The notes under the pieces were generated by a model. That model saw nothing but the letters and a program-made list of their open reading frames with translations, searched no databases and had not been told where the DNA came from. The translations under genes and the position numbers were made by a program. A stretch of 64,000 bases of DNA from Acidimicrobiales bacterium (GTDB taxonomy: Bacteria; Actinomycetota; Acidimicrobiia; Acidimicrobiales; SZUA-35), in assembly GCA_013003535.1 (NCBI GenBank), contig JABDIY010000092.1, forward strand, positions 22,198 to 86,197, in the 5' to 3' direction. How positions within the stretch are numbered: position 1 is the stretch's first letter; every line of letters begins with the position of its first letter. Below are positions 25,413 to 33,754 of this stretch, in pieces.

Positions 25413-25718
25413 GTCATATGGACGAGAGAGTCGTGCCCCGGGGCCATCGACGGGTCGTGAGCTTCGAGTCCAGTCTGGCTCCCGGAGCTCACTCTCGGCG
25501 TTGATTATGTCACTTCTGTGATAGATCATTGGACCTATTGCAACCCCTGGTAACACGCTGTTCACTGGTTGTTGCGGGTACCGGGAACTGATTCCTCTCG
25601 ATTAAGCCACTGGCGGGCAGCGGCGATCGACTTTCAAGTTACGGATCATGTTCTCGATACTAAGGGCCCTCATCCAAGCGGATGGGGGTCCTTTATCTTT
25701 TGTTCTTACGATGGACCC
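25413..25718 (+). promoter_or_regulatory. Long structured 5-prime leader of the aminotransferase gene
   Basis: 306 nt without a supported gene; the track ORF runs through it but shows no family sequence. Seen: an inverted repeat TCAC-TTCT-GTGA near 25512, a promoter-like TTGATT at 25502, a GCAAC/GTTGC stem region around 25540-25575 enclosing AACA-CGC-TGTT, and a strong intrinsic terminator 12 nt before the start codon. This layout suits transcription attenuation or a riboswitch, but I recognise no named class. Confidence 0.45.
25662..25707 (+). terminator. Intrinsic terminator just upstream of the aminotransferase start
   Basis: 14-bp stem AAGGGCCCTCATCC with GGATGGGGGTCCTT (two G-T wobbles), tetraloop AAGC, then TTTATCTTTTGTTCTT. 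It is the strongest terminator in the window and lies inside a 5-prime leader, 12 nt before GTG 25719. Confidence 0.75.
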
Positions 25719-26909
25719 GTGACAACGCCCGATCCCACCTATGCCCGCCGCGGCAACATCGCACCGTTCCATGTGATGCAGGTGATGGGTGCCGCCCGCC
25801 GCCGCGAAGAGGCTGGCCATGAGATCCTCCATTTGGAGGTTGGTCAACCTTCAACGTCAGCGCCGGCGGCCGTCATCGCCGCGGCTCACGCCGCCCTTGA
25901 GAATGATCGCCTCGGATATACCGGCGCCCTCGGATTACCCGAACTGCGTGACCGAATCAGCCGGTGGTACCGGGATCGGTACGGACTTCTCATACCGGCC
26001 GATCGGATCGCGGTGACGACGGGGGCCTCAGGTAGCTGCGTTCTGAGCTTCTTGGCTCTCTGGGATCCCGGCGCGAACGTTGGCGTAATCGAGCCGGGGT
26101 ATCCGTGCTACCGAAACGACTTGGAAGCTTTCGGCATCAATGTCGTGAGGATCCCTGTCGACGCCGCAACCGGGTTTCGCCCCACGACAGCTGATCTCGA
26201 CGCCGCCGGCCCACTGGACGGGCTCGTTCTCGCTTCGCCCAACAACCCGACGGGAACCGTGCTTTCTCAACAGCATCTCGCGCCGCTGCTGAAGTGGTGT
26301 GCTGCTGGCGGCACGCAAGTCATTGTCGATGAGATCTACCACGGCCTGGTGTTCGATCAGCCGGCACCATCGGCCTTGGAGTTCGATCAAGAAGTCCTGG
26401 TGTTCAACAGCTTCAGCAAGTACTTCTCCATGACCGGGTGGCGCTTGGGCTGGGTGGTGGCGCCGGAGGCGCTCGTGCCCGCCATAGAAAGGCTTGCCCA
26501 GAATCTCACGATCGCCCCGCCGACTCTCAGCCAGTTGGCAGGTCTGGCTGCGTTCGACTCTCTAGAGGAGTGCGAGGCCAATGTTGGCCGCTACCGGCGA
26601 AACAGGGACAGTCTGCTCGGGGCTCTTCGCCAATCGGGATTCAGCGACATCGCGCCGGCTGACGGAGCGTTCTATGTTTGGGTAGACATTTCCCACACGG
26701 GGAAGACCGCCTCGGCCCTGTGCAAGGAATGGTTGGAGACGTTGAACCTCGCCGTTACGCCTGGTATTGACTTCGACCGAGAGCGCGGCGAATCGTTCGT
26801 GCGTCTTTCCATTGCTGGTAGCGAGCATGACATTGTGGAAGCAGGCGAGCGCATCAAAGCGTGGGCCGCAAAGGACACGGCGGCGGCAGGATCCAATGAA
26901 GCACGCTGA
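25719..26909 (+). CDS. Class I/II PLP-dependent aminotransferase
   Basis: 396 aa fold-type I aminotransferase. The PLP lysine is in SFSKYFSMTGWRLGW; LASPNNPTGTVL carries the cofactor-contacting Asn, and IVDEIYHGLVF the Asp/Tyr pair. Substrate is unknown; the relatives include aspartate, alanine and aromatic aminotransferases. The track ORF begins at 25569, but the first 50 codons run through the terminator hairpin, so GTG 25719 is chosen. The DUF983 gene overlaps its end by 14 nt and mycothione reductase follows. Confidence 0.88.
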   Translation: MTTPDPTYARRGNIAPFHVMQVMGAARRREEAGHEILHLEVGQPSTSAPAAVIAAAHAALENDRLGYTGALGLPELRDRISRWYRDRYGLLIPADRIAVTTGASGSCVLSFLALWDPGANVGVIEPGYPCYRNDLEAFGINVVRIPVDAATGFRPTTADLDAAGPLDGLVLASPNNPTGTVLSQQHLAPLLKWCAAGGTQVIVDEIYHGLVFDQPAPSALEFDQEVLVFNSFSKYFSMTGWRLGWVVAPEALVPAIERLAQNLTIAPPTLSQLAGLAAFDSLEECEANVGRYRRNRDSLLGALRQSGFSDIAPADGAFYVWVDISHTGKTASALCKEWLETLNLAVTPGIDFDRERGESFVRLSIAGSEHDIVEAGERIKAWAAKDTAAAGSNEAR

Positions 26910-27462
26910 ATGGCAACCCCAACCGCATCAAGGGCGTCAGCCTCGTCACCGGCGCGCCGGGCCCGGTTGGCGCACGATGCTCTGGCGGGGCGTCAGGAAA
27001 CGTTGCCCGGCGTGCGGGCAGAATCGCCTCTTCCATCGCTGGTTCACAATCAGCGAACGATGTCCCCGGTGCGGCTTGAAGTTCGAACGAATCGAAGGCC
27101 ACTGGATTGGGGCCATCGGCATGAACACCATCATCACCTTCGGCTTCTTGCTCATCGCCCTCGCCATCACCATGATCATCGTCGTGGGCACCGACGTACC
27201 GAGATGGCGAATAGCCGCAGGAGGCGTGATGCTCGCGCTCATCATCCCGCCGTTGATCGACCCCTTCACACGAACGTTGTGGACTGCGATCGACGTTGGA
27301 ATGCGACCGCTGGAGGCTCATGAGGTGGACTGGACAATCGTGGCCCCCGGTGTCCTCGGGAATAGTTCGGCGCCTCCAGACCTTCCATCTCGGCAGAATC
27401 AAAGCCGCAACGCTCCCCCTGAGTTTGAGCGCCAGGACCCCCCAACACGCGAGGACTCATGA
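26896..27462 (+). CDS. DUF983 membrane protein with zinc-ribbon motif
   Basis: 188 aa from ATG 26896. CPACGQNRLFHRWFTISERCPRCG is the conserved two-CxxC motif of DUF983, likely binding zinc. Two membrane spans follow (NTIITFGFLLIALAITMIIVV and AAGGVMLALIIPPLI). The family is found near cytochrome oxidase genes in other phyla and its function is unproven. It overlaps the aminotransferase by 14 nt and the next gene by 4 nt, so translation is coupled. Confidence 0.85.
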   Translation: MKHAEWQPQPHQGRQPRHRRAGPGWRTMLWRGVRKRCPACGQNRLFHRWFTISERCPRCGLKFERIEGHWIGAIGMNTIITFGFLLIALAITMIIVVGTDVPRWRIAAGGVMLALIIPPLIDPFTRTLWTAIDVGMRPLEAHEVDWTIVAPGVLGNSSAPPDLPSRQNQSRNAPPEFERQDPPTREDS

Positions 27463-28883
27463 CCGATCTCACCCATCCCACCCCATCGGCGAACCATTTC
27501 GATCTCATTATTGTGGGGAGCGGCTCGGGTAACAGCATTCCTGAGGTCTTGGCGCCTTGGAGAATCGCCATGGTCGAACGGGGAATTTTTGGTGGAACGT
27601 GCTTGAACGTCGGCTGTATCCCGTCGAAGATGTTCGTGCTTCCGGCTGATCGGGCATTGAAGGCCGCAGAATCCAAATTGGAAATTACAACATCATTTTC
27701 TGGTGTCGATTGGCCCGCTCTGCGGGATCGAATCTTCGGTCGAATCGACTCGATTAGTGCTGGCGGCGAGGAATATCGTGCCAGCGGCACTGAGGGGCTG
27801 ACGCTCTATCGAGGAACCGCCCGGTTCACCGCAGACCGGTCCTTCACGGTCGCCATGAACGACGGGTCGCCCGATGCCATCATCAGCGGCGATCGCGTTC
27901 TGCTGGCGGCCGGTTCCCGTCCCCTTCTTCCCGAGATCGAGGGTATGGCCTCGGTCGGTGTGCATACGAGCGACACGATCATGCGGTTGGATTCATTGCC
28001 GAAGCGCCTCGCAATTCTCGGAGCCGGCTATATCGCGGCCGAGATGGGGCATGTCTTCTCCAGCTTCGGGTCACGGGTGATCATGTATGCCCGTTCCGGA
28101 CAGATCTTGCGCTCCCAAGACCGCGACATTGCTACCCGCTTCACCGAGCAGTTTGCTCAGCGCATCGATTTGAAACTCAACAACGTTCCGATCCGGATGG
28201 AGCGCACCCCACTGGGAATCGAGATCACCGGGTCCGATGGTGAAATTTCCGTGGTCGATGAAGTACTCGTGGCGATCGGGCGGATTCCGAACAGTGATCT
28301 TTTGGATCCCGGTCAAGGTGGCATAGCCCTCACAGCCGATGGACGTGTGGAAGTCAATGAGTACCAGGAAACATCTGCTCCCGGGGTCTGGGCCTTCGGC
28401 GACATCTCCAATCCTTTTCAGCTGAAGCATGTGGCCAATGCTGAAGCGAAAGTGGCTTTCGCCAACCTTGTGGCAAGTCGTTCGTCTGGGGACCAGAAGC
28501 GACAGATGTCGTATGCGGCTATTCCGGCTGCGGTCTTCTCCAATCCCCAGGTTGCATCCGTCGGTGCAACTGAACAAGAACTCATCGACAGGGGCGTGCA
28601 ATATTTTGTTGGTCGTCGCGATTATGGCGGCACTGCCTACGGCTGGGCCCTCGACGATCATGCGTCTTTTGCCAAAGTCTTGTTGGCCCCGACCGGCGAA
28701 ATCCTCGGCGCCCATGTCATCGGCCCGCAGGCCGCTTCACTGATTCAGCCGCTCATTCAAGCGATGACGCTCGGCCAGACCGCGCACCAGATTGCCCGCG
28801 AGGTCATGTACATCCATCCGGCCTTGACCGAAGTGGTGGAAAATGCACTTTTGGAGGGGCTCAACGCCATCGAGGTCGGGTAG
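27459..28883 (+). CDS. mtr: Mycothione reductase
   Basis: 474 aa FAD/NAD(P) disulfide reductase that reduces mycothiol disulfide. It is distinguished from lipoamide dehydrogenase by LIIVGSGSGNSI at residues 17-28, the GSGNS signature of Mtr, and by HPALTEVVENALLEGL at the end. The redox pair is C48/C53 in GGTCLNVGCIPSK. Its presence implies the cell makes mycothiol, a thiol of Actinobacteria. Third gene of the operon; ATGA overlap with the DUF983 gene. Confidence 0.92.
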   Translation: MTDLTHPTPSANHFDLIIVGSGSGNSIPEVLAPWRIAMVERGIFGGTCLNVGCIPSKMFVLPADRALKAAESKLEITTSFSGVDWPALRDRIFGRIDSISAGGEEYRASGTEGLTLYRGTARFTADRSFTVAMNDGSPDAIISGDRVLLAAGSRPLLPEIEGMASVGVHTSDTIMRLDSLPKRLAILGAGYIAAEMGHVFSSFGSRVIMYARSGQILRSQDRDIATRFTEQFAQRIDLKLNNVPIRMERTPLGIEITGSDGEISVVDEVLVAIGRIPNSDLLDPGQGGIALTADGRVEVNEYQETSAPGVWAFGDISNPFQLKHVANAEAKVAFANLVASRSSGDQKRQMSYAAIPAAVFSNPQVASVGATEQELIDRGVQYFVGRRDYGGTAYGWALDDHASFAKVLLAPTGEILGAHVIGPQAASLIQPLIQAMTLGQTAHQIAREVMYIHPALTEVVENALLEGLNAIEVG

Positions 28884-28957
28884 CGGACGATTCAGGCGTC
28901 CTCAGCTGGAGTCGGCTCTGTCTCAAGCTTGGATCGACCGATACCGACACTCCTGGT

Positions 28958-29464
28958 GTGGTAATTCCGTCTTGGGCCCCTCCGCCAACTCCCGAAGCGC
29001 CCGAGTCGACGGTTCCGGGCCAATCGTTCCCCGGCTCCACCCGCAGGACCGCAATCGGCGCCGCTGTGGCGATGGGTGCGTTGGTAGCCGCAACGGCGTT
29101 CTACTTCCTCGTCGTCTACCCCGCGGAGCCCTCGCCGCCCGAAACCGCCGTCGATCTCCTGCTCTCCGACCTTGCGGACCAACGGTGGAATGCGGCCTCC
29201 GAGCGATTTGGGACGCAGTGTTCCGATGTCAGCCCGGAGGTGCTGAGGCTGCAATTCGAACCTGTCATGAAGAACTACGAGAACCATCAAATACTCCCCG
29301 TGAGCAATCTTGACCCCGGGGACGACGGATTTGTTCGGGTCTTGGGGTCCATGAAGACAACGGTTGGCGACACCAACTCGGTTCGGGCTGACGTTGCTCC
29401 GAGTGTCGATGCAGAAGGGAACGTTCAATGGAGCGTGTGCGGGATGCAGATCTATGGTCCCTGA
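28958..29464 (+). CDS. Single-span membrane protein with extracytoplasmic domain
   Basis: 168 aa, GTG start. Residues 1-30 are Pro/Ser-rich and cytoplasmic, residues 31-54 span the membrane (TAIGAAVAMGALVAATAFYFLVV), and the rest (ETAVDLLLSDLADQRWNAASERFGTQCSDVSPE ...) resembles small NTF2-like or DUF4878-type outer-face domains, with two Cys that could pair (in TQCSD and VCGMQ). The family is not certain. 74 nt after mtr, possibly same transcript. Confidence 0.6.
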   Translation: MVIPSWAPPPTPEAPESTVPGQSFPGSTRRTAIGAAVAMGALVAATAFYFLVVYPAEPSPPETAVDLLLSDLADQRWNAASERFGTQCSDVSPEVLRLQFEPVMKNYENHQILPVSNLDPGDDGFVRVLGSMKTTVGDTNSVRADVAPSVDAEGNVQWSVCGMQIYGP

Positions 29465-29605
29465 GAAGGGCATTCGTTGGCGGGGATCTGTAGTCCGAAC
29501 CGCCTATATGAGGGGGCGAGTCTGCACTGTCGCCCAAGGAATGAGGTTGGCCATCATGGTCGTTGGTGTCGGCACGCTGTGATCGACAGATCGGATGGGA
29601 CTGAG

Positions 29606-30448
29606 ATGGCTGATGATGCGGAATGGTTGACGGCGTTGCTCCGGTGCATGCCCGGTGCCGCAATGATTCTCGAAGGCCAAGAGATCAAAGCTGTCAACAA
29701 CGACCTTCCGCAGCTGTTCGGGATTCCTCGACTTCGGATAACTGGCTCTCCTCTGGTTGATTTGATTCTTCCCGAACAACAAGACGGCCTGAGGACCTGT
29801 ATCGACGCCCTCGAAGGGTCGGCTCTTTATTCCGTGCGTCTGGCCAGCAGCTTCATGCCTCTATCGTTCACGATGCGGCGAATCAGTGACCGATTGGTTG
29901 TGGTCTCCGCCCGCTCCACCGAGACCGAACATCAGTTGTCAGCCGCAGCTCGTGGGGCGCTAACCCATGACGCTGTCACCGGGCTGGCGAATCGCTACGT
30001 CGTTTTGGAGGAACTCCATCGGCGCCTGCACCGGGGATCGGTGCAACCGATGGCGATCATCGCCGTTTGGGTTGACGATCTCGGGGCTGTCGTAGAAAGC
30101 AGCGGACATCGCGCCGCTGAACATGTGTGTCGCCAGGTGGCGGAGCGACTGTCTACTCGGCTCCGTGGCAGCGACATGCTTGGCCGGATCGATGACCATG
30201 CCTTCTTGGCTGTGCTCGTGAGCGACTCAGATCTGGATGAACTCACCGCCGTAGCCGATCGACTTCGGGACGAGGTGTCGTTCCCGGTGGAATTCAACAG
30301 CACTCTCGTCAGCTTCACCGCTTCCGTGTTGGTGGCCTCGATCGGAACGAAGCCACCATCGGTCGAGCGCATCGTGGCCCGACTCGAGGCTGCTGGTCAA
30401 AAAGCTGCAGCGACCGGCGGGAACTGCACAGACATTTTGAAGTTGTGA
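29606..30448 (+). CDS. PAS-like protein with degenerate GGDEF domain
   Basis: 280 aa from ATG 29606; the track start at 29477 adds 43 residues without support. Residues ~5-110 look like a PAS sensor (GAAMILEGQEIKAVNNDLPQLFGI). A GGDEF-fold domain follows, beginning LTHDAVTGLANRYVVLEEL. Where the active loop should read GGDEF it has IDDHA, so cyclic di-GMP synthesis is unlikely; it may bind a ligand or partner. No membrane segment. Confidence 0.72.
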   Translation: MADDAEWLTALLRCMPGAAMILEGQEIKAVNNDLPQLFGIPRLRITGSPLVDLILPEQQDGLRTCIDALEGSALYSVRLASSFMPLSFTMRRISDRLVVVSARSTETEHQLSAAARGALTHDAVTGLANRYVVLEELHRRLHRGSVQPMAIIAVWVDDLGAVVESSGHRAAEHVCRQVAERLSTRLRGSDMLGRIDDHAFLAVLVSDSDLDELTAVADRLRDEVSFPVEFNSTLVSFTASVLVASIGTKPPSVERIVARLEAAGQKAAATGGNCTDILKL

Positions 30449-30470
30449 GATTCCCGAACGGAGATCACTG

Positions 30471-31865
30471 TCACTCACAATTCGTGATCCGGTCTGCTTC
30501 ACCTTCGCACTGATCACGGCCAGAGCCACCATCTAGGCGATCAGTCGTTGAGCTGGCGATCAATAGATCGGCCCCTGCGAGGCCACAAACCGTGTTGCTG
30601 ATTCGGTCCTCCGGAGCGCGGAGATCGTCGTCATCCTGGGTTCCCACGATCGTGCAACCCACTGGGCCTTCGACCACGTCAAACACGTGAAAGGCGCCGG
30701 CAGGATAGGGAGCGGTGGCGTCTGGTGCGCCAACGACCAGGCGGTCATGGACCAACACCACCGATGTTCCAAATCTCGGCGAACCGCTCCCGGGATTGCC
30801 CCCGGGAACAGGAATGGCCTGGGAGAAGCGGTAGCTGCCAGTATCAGATGATAATTCGAGAAGATAGACGAAGTCGTTATCGGGATCGCCGACCGCCACA
30901 TGGTTCCCCCATATCGAGATTGACGAGCCCTCGACCGGGAGTTCTTCTACGGTGCCGAACGGACGCCCCGGTGCGGTTGACAACACTGTCCATGGCCCGG
31001 AGTCCCGGACGAAGAAGCTGCTTCTCTGCACCACGACGCGCTCGCCGTCGACAACCACCGGCCCGCCTCCGATCCGAACAAAGCGCTGGGTGGGGATCCA
31101 CCCGTTAGTACCTATTCGAAAGATCGCAACCTCTCCCGAACCGGCCAAGCGGTTTACACCACTCGCGGCGATGACCGCTCCCGAAGACGAAACCGCCACG
31201 TTGGTCTGTAAGAGGGCGGCGCTCCGGCGTTGTTCACCCGCCGATCCAATTTCCAGCTGTTGGGCCCATCTCAGTCGGCCGTCGAAGGTGACCGTGAAGA
31301 TGTCCACCCGGTCGGATCGTTGCGTGGTTTCGCTCACGACTGCGATCGCATTTCCGCCCAGCGCGATGGCAGTTCCGAAACGCTGGATCGACGGTGCAAC
31401 GGCTGCGGGGAGAACTGCCGCGCTGGCCTCGGTGAAGCCCTCACCGTCAGCCTCGGGAAGGGTCAGGAGCCGAAGGACCGGGGTAGAAGGGTCCTCCACT
31501 AGTCCCTGTTCGACCGCAGACTCACCAGCGACATCGATGACTGCCAGCCGGCGTCCCTGTGCCGCGGTTGGGCCTGAGACGACTTGTTGGGCCCGAACGT
31601 CGAGCGTTTCGATGTCGATGTAGGTGACCGCGCTGGAACCAAGATCGGCATTGCTGACCACGATTACTCCGTTGTCGACGCGCAGCAGATTCGTGCCGGT
31701 GCCCGAGAGCCGAGCCTGGTCTGATCTCGCTGTCTCGCTACTGCTCAGTGTGGCGACGGGCGCGGCCGCCGCTGCTGAAGCAGAAGCGACCACCGCTACC
31801 GCCAAGACTGCGGCAAGGGCTCGACCGTGCGGTCCTCGCCTACAAAATGCCGTCGAGAAGCTCAT
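30471..31865 (-). CDS. Secreted propeller-like protein with RTX-like C-terminus
   Basis: 464 aa from ATG 31865, which overlaps the HAD gene by 26 nt. A signal peptide is clear (RALAAVLAVAVVASASAAAAA). The middle is a series of beta-rich repeats, each with VVSNADLGSSAV or AIALGGNAIAVVSE-like strands, resembling FG-GAP or kelch propellers. The C-terminal DDDLRAPEDRISNTVCGLAGADLLIASS then GGSGRDQCEGE resembles calcium-binding RTX nonapeptides, with Cys residues. Ligand unknown; probably cell surface or exported. Confidence 0.65.
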   Translation of the reverse strand: MSFSTAFCRRGPHGRALAAVLAVAVVASASAAAAAPVATLSSSETARSDQARLSGTGTNLLRVDNGVIVVSNADLGSSAVTYIDIETLDVRAQQVVSGPTAAQGRRLAVIDVAGESAVEQGLVEDPSTPVLRLLTLPEADGEGFTEASAAVLPAAVAPSIQRFGTAIALGGNAIAVVSETTQRSDRVDIFTVTFDGRLRWAQQLEIGSAGEQRRSAALLQTNVAVSSSGAVIAASGVNRLAGSGEVAIFRIGTNGWIPTQRFVRIGGGPVVVDGERVVVQRSSFFVRDSGPWTVLSTAPGRPFGTVEELPVEGSSISIWGNHVAVGDPDNDFVYLLELSSDTGSYRFSQAIPVPGGNPGSGSPRFGTSVVLVHDRLVVGAPDATAPYPAGAFHVFDVVEGPVGCTIVGTQDDDDLRAPEDRISNTVCGLAGADLLIASSTTDRLDGGSGRDQCEGEADRITNCE

Positions 31866-32646
31866 CGATGATCGCCGCCACGCCATGCTCTCCATGATGA
31901 GGAGCGCAATGGCTGGCGGCATTCTTCAGCTTGGGGCTGGCGTTTTCCATTGCGTAGCCGCGTCCCGCCCACTGGACCATGTCGAGGTCATTCACCTGGT
32001 CCCCGAATGCGGCAACTCCACTGGCGGCGATACCCAGCTGCTCACAGAGCGAAGCGAGCTCCTGGCCCTTGGTGGCAATGGCATGAGTAATTTCGACGAA
32101 GTCGGTTCCCGACGTCGACACCGACATTTGTCCGCCTGCGTGCGGGGTCACAGCATCGAGCCACTCGTCGTGGGTCAACGCCGGATGGGTTACAAGCAGC
32201 TTGACGAGATTCTCCCCTACCGGGAAGGGAACGATTCGGCCTTCCTGGGGCTCGGGTCGGGGGATCAGTGCGTTGCGGTGCCGGTCATAGAGTTCGTCCC
32301 AACCCATGTGCTCTGTGGTCTCCCAGGCCACGCCGATCTCACCGAATTCGGTCCGGAGCCGATCGATGAATACCTCTACATCCACCGCATCGATCATGTG
32401 GTGATGGACCACGGAATCGGCAACGAGGTCATACCTGGTGGCACCGTTGGAGCAGATGGCCCACGAGACAACTCCCGCAGGGCGAAGGAGTTCTAAAGCG
32501 GAATGCTGGCTCCGGCCGGTGGCAGCCACGATCACCACTCCAGCATCATGGGCTCGTTGCAGTGCCGCGATCGTGAGTGGTGACAGTGTGGCGTTGGGGC
32601 CGAGGAGTGTTCCGTCCAGATCCGATGCGATCAATTGAAGCTTCAC
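31840..32646 (-). CDS. Cof-type HAD phosphatase
   Basis: 268 aa from GTG 32646; the track TTG at 32688 adds 14 residues that reach into a hairpin. Motif I SDLDGTLLGPN with both Asp, motif II AATGRSQ, motif III Lys in NLVKLL or IATKGQEL, motif IV FGDQVNDLDMVQWAG. These enzymes remove phosphate from sugar phosphates, flavin or pyridoxal phosphates; the substrate is unknown. TACCCT lies 8 nt upstream. Confidence 0.88.
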   Translation of the reverse strand: MKLQLIASDLDGTLLGPNATLSPLTIAALQRAHDAGVVIVAATGRSQHSALELLRPAGVVSWAICSNGATRYDLVADSVVHHHMIDAVDVEVFIDRLRTEFGEIGVAWETTEHMGWDELYDRHRNALIPRPEPQEGRIVPFPVGENLVKLLVTHPALTHDEWLDAVTPHAGGQMSVSTSGTDFVEITHAIATKGQELASLCEQLGIAASGVAAFGDQVNDLDMVQWAGRGYAMENASPKLKNAASHCAPHHGEHGVAAIIDELLDGIL

Positions 32647-32689
32647 TGAAGCAGAGGGTAGGCCAGGAGATGAACGGATTCTGGTCAAA

Positions 32690-32720
32690 GGATCGGCAGC
32701 CGCTCAGCGGCTGCCGATCC
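32690..32720. other. Strong 15-bp hairpin in a 277-nt intergenic region
   Basis: GGATCGGCAGCCGCT and its exact reverse complement are separated by one base. Two smaller hairpins follow: CCAGG/CCTGG near 32745 and GGATGCG-CTT-CGCATCC at 32762-32778. There is no proper T run. The block lies between the HAD gene and the J-domain gene. Nothing else is seen in this gap. Confidence 0.6.
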
Positions 32721-32923
32721 CTCACTCTCGGCCCCAGGATGCCGCCTGGAATGGGCCGTTTGGATGCGCTTCGCATCCGTTCTAGTTGTATCGGACCAGC
32801 TCATTCAACATGAAGCACTAAGCAGAGTTCTTCGGGTGGGTGCTCACTTCTCTCTCAGGTCATCCCCGAGCCGAAGTCCATACGCAACCGGACGAGGCGG
32901 ACTCGATAGGCCAGAATGGTGGG

Positions 32924-33631
32924 GTGGCTGCGACGCACTATGAGACGCTAGGGGTGGAACCCGGCTGTGGGACAGAAGAGCTGCGCCGCGCGTACAGGAC
33001 GCTAGTACGGGCACTGCATCCCGACGCCACTGGCGAAGAACGCCCGGATCATCGCCGACTGACCGATCTGAACAGGGCTTGGCGCGTGCTGAGCGATGTT
33101 TCGCAGCGGGCCAGGTACGACGAGAGTTTGGTTACGGCTGCAACTACCAGACGTCCGCACCTGGTCGTGGTTTCGCCACCGCCGGCACCTCAAACGACGC
33201 ACTACCGGCGAGAGGAGTGGGTGCAGGGTGTCCGAGCCCAAATTGTGCGGTTGTCCAGTCAGTCCGGGAAGAGCGCTACGCAAACGCTGTTATTGCGTAA
33301 CCCCCGCGGCGGTCGGGATGCCTATGCGTCGATCGTTGCCATAATCGTTGATCTCATCGCGATGGACACCGAAGCACGGGTGCGGGCGGCTCGTGCCGCA
33401 GGTGCCGCACCCCTTGATCTCGGTGTAGCGGCCACGCTCATAGGGATTCGCTCCGCAGCAGATGAGATCCGGCGTCTTGCCAGCGAAGGCGTTTCGCTCG
33501 AATACATGATGGCGGCCGAACTGCTCGATCGGATGTGGGATGTCCTGGCGCATGAACTGCCGGTTTCGCTCGCCGCTGCTTTAGGTGGTAACCCCAACGT
33601 CGCCAGAAAGGTGCACGAGCAAGCATCTTGA
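32924..33631 (+). CDS. J-domain (DnaJ-like) protein
   Basis: 235 aa from GTG 32924. The J domain is N-terminal (THYETLGVEPGCGTEELRRAYRTLVRALHPDATGEE) with intact HPD, so it can stimulate a DnaK-type Hsp70. It lacks the glycine-rich and zinc domains of true DnaJ. The C-terminal ~130 residues are helical and not recognised. The track start at 32840 adds 28 unlike residues. CAGAAT 6 nt upstream may be a -10 element. Confidence 0.82.
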   Translation: MAATHYETLGVEPGCGTEELRRAYRTLVRALHPDATGEERPDHRRLTDLNRAWRVLSDVSQRARYDESLVTAATTRRPHLVVVSPPPAPQTTHYRREEWVQGVRAQIVRLSSQSGKSATQTLLLRNPRGGRDAYASIVAIIVDLIAMDTEARVRAARAAGAAPLDLGVAATLIGIRSAADEIRRLASEGVSLEYMMAAELLDRMWDVLAHELPVSLAAALGGNPNVARKVHEQAS

Positions 33632-33742
33632 CCTCTACGCGAATTCGGTCGATCCGTGCGTGGAGTGTCCAGTAACGCCCGCCGACCGCTCAGCTGGGCG
33701 GTCACATGTGATAGAGGAGCGCAGGGGCGAAGTCTTGGTTGT

Positions 33743-33748
33743 TACGCT
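33743..33748 (+). promoter_or_regulatory. -10 element TACGCT for helD
   Basis: TACGCT ends 6 nt before GTG 33755; a leaderless start is likely. Confidence 0.5.
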
Positions 33749-33754
33749 GAGCGG

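Noticed and set aside
25440-25660. tRNA or T-box leader before the aminotransferase
   Set aside because: No cloverleaf, no TTC loop and no T-box core sequence were found.
25569-25718. N-terminal extension of the aminotransferase
   Set aside because: It reads through an intrinsic terminator hairpin and has no aminotransferase sequence.
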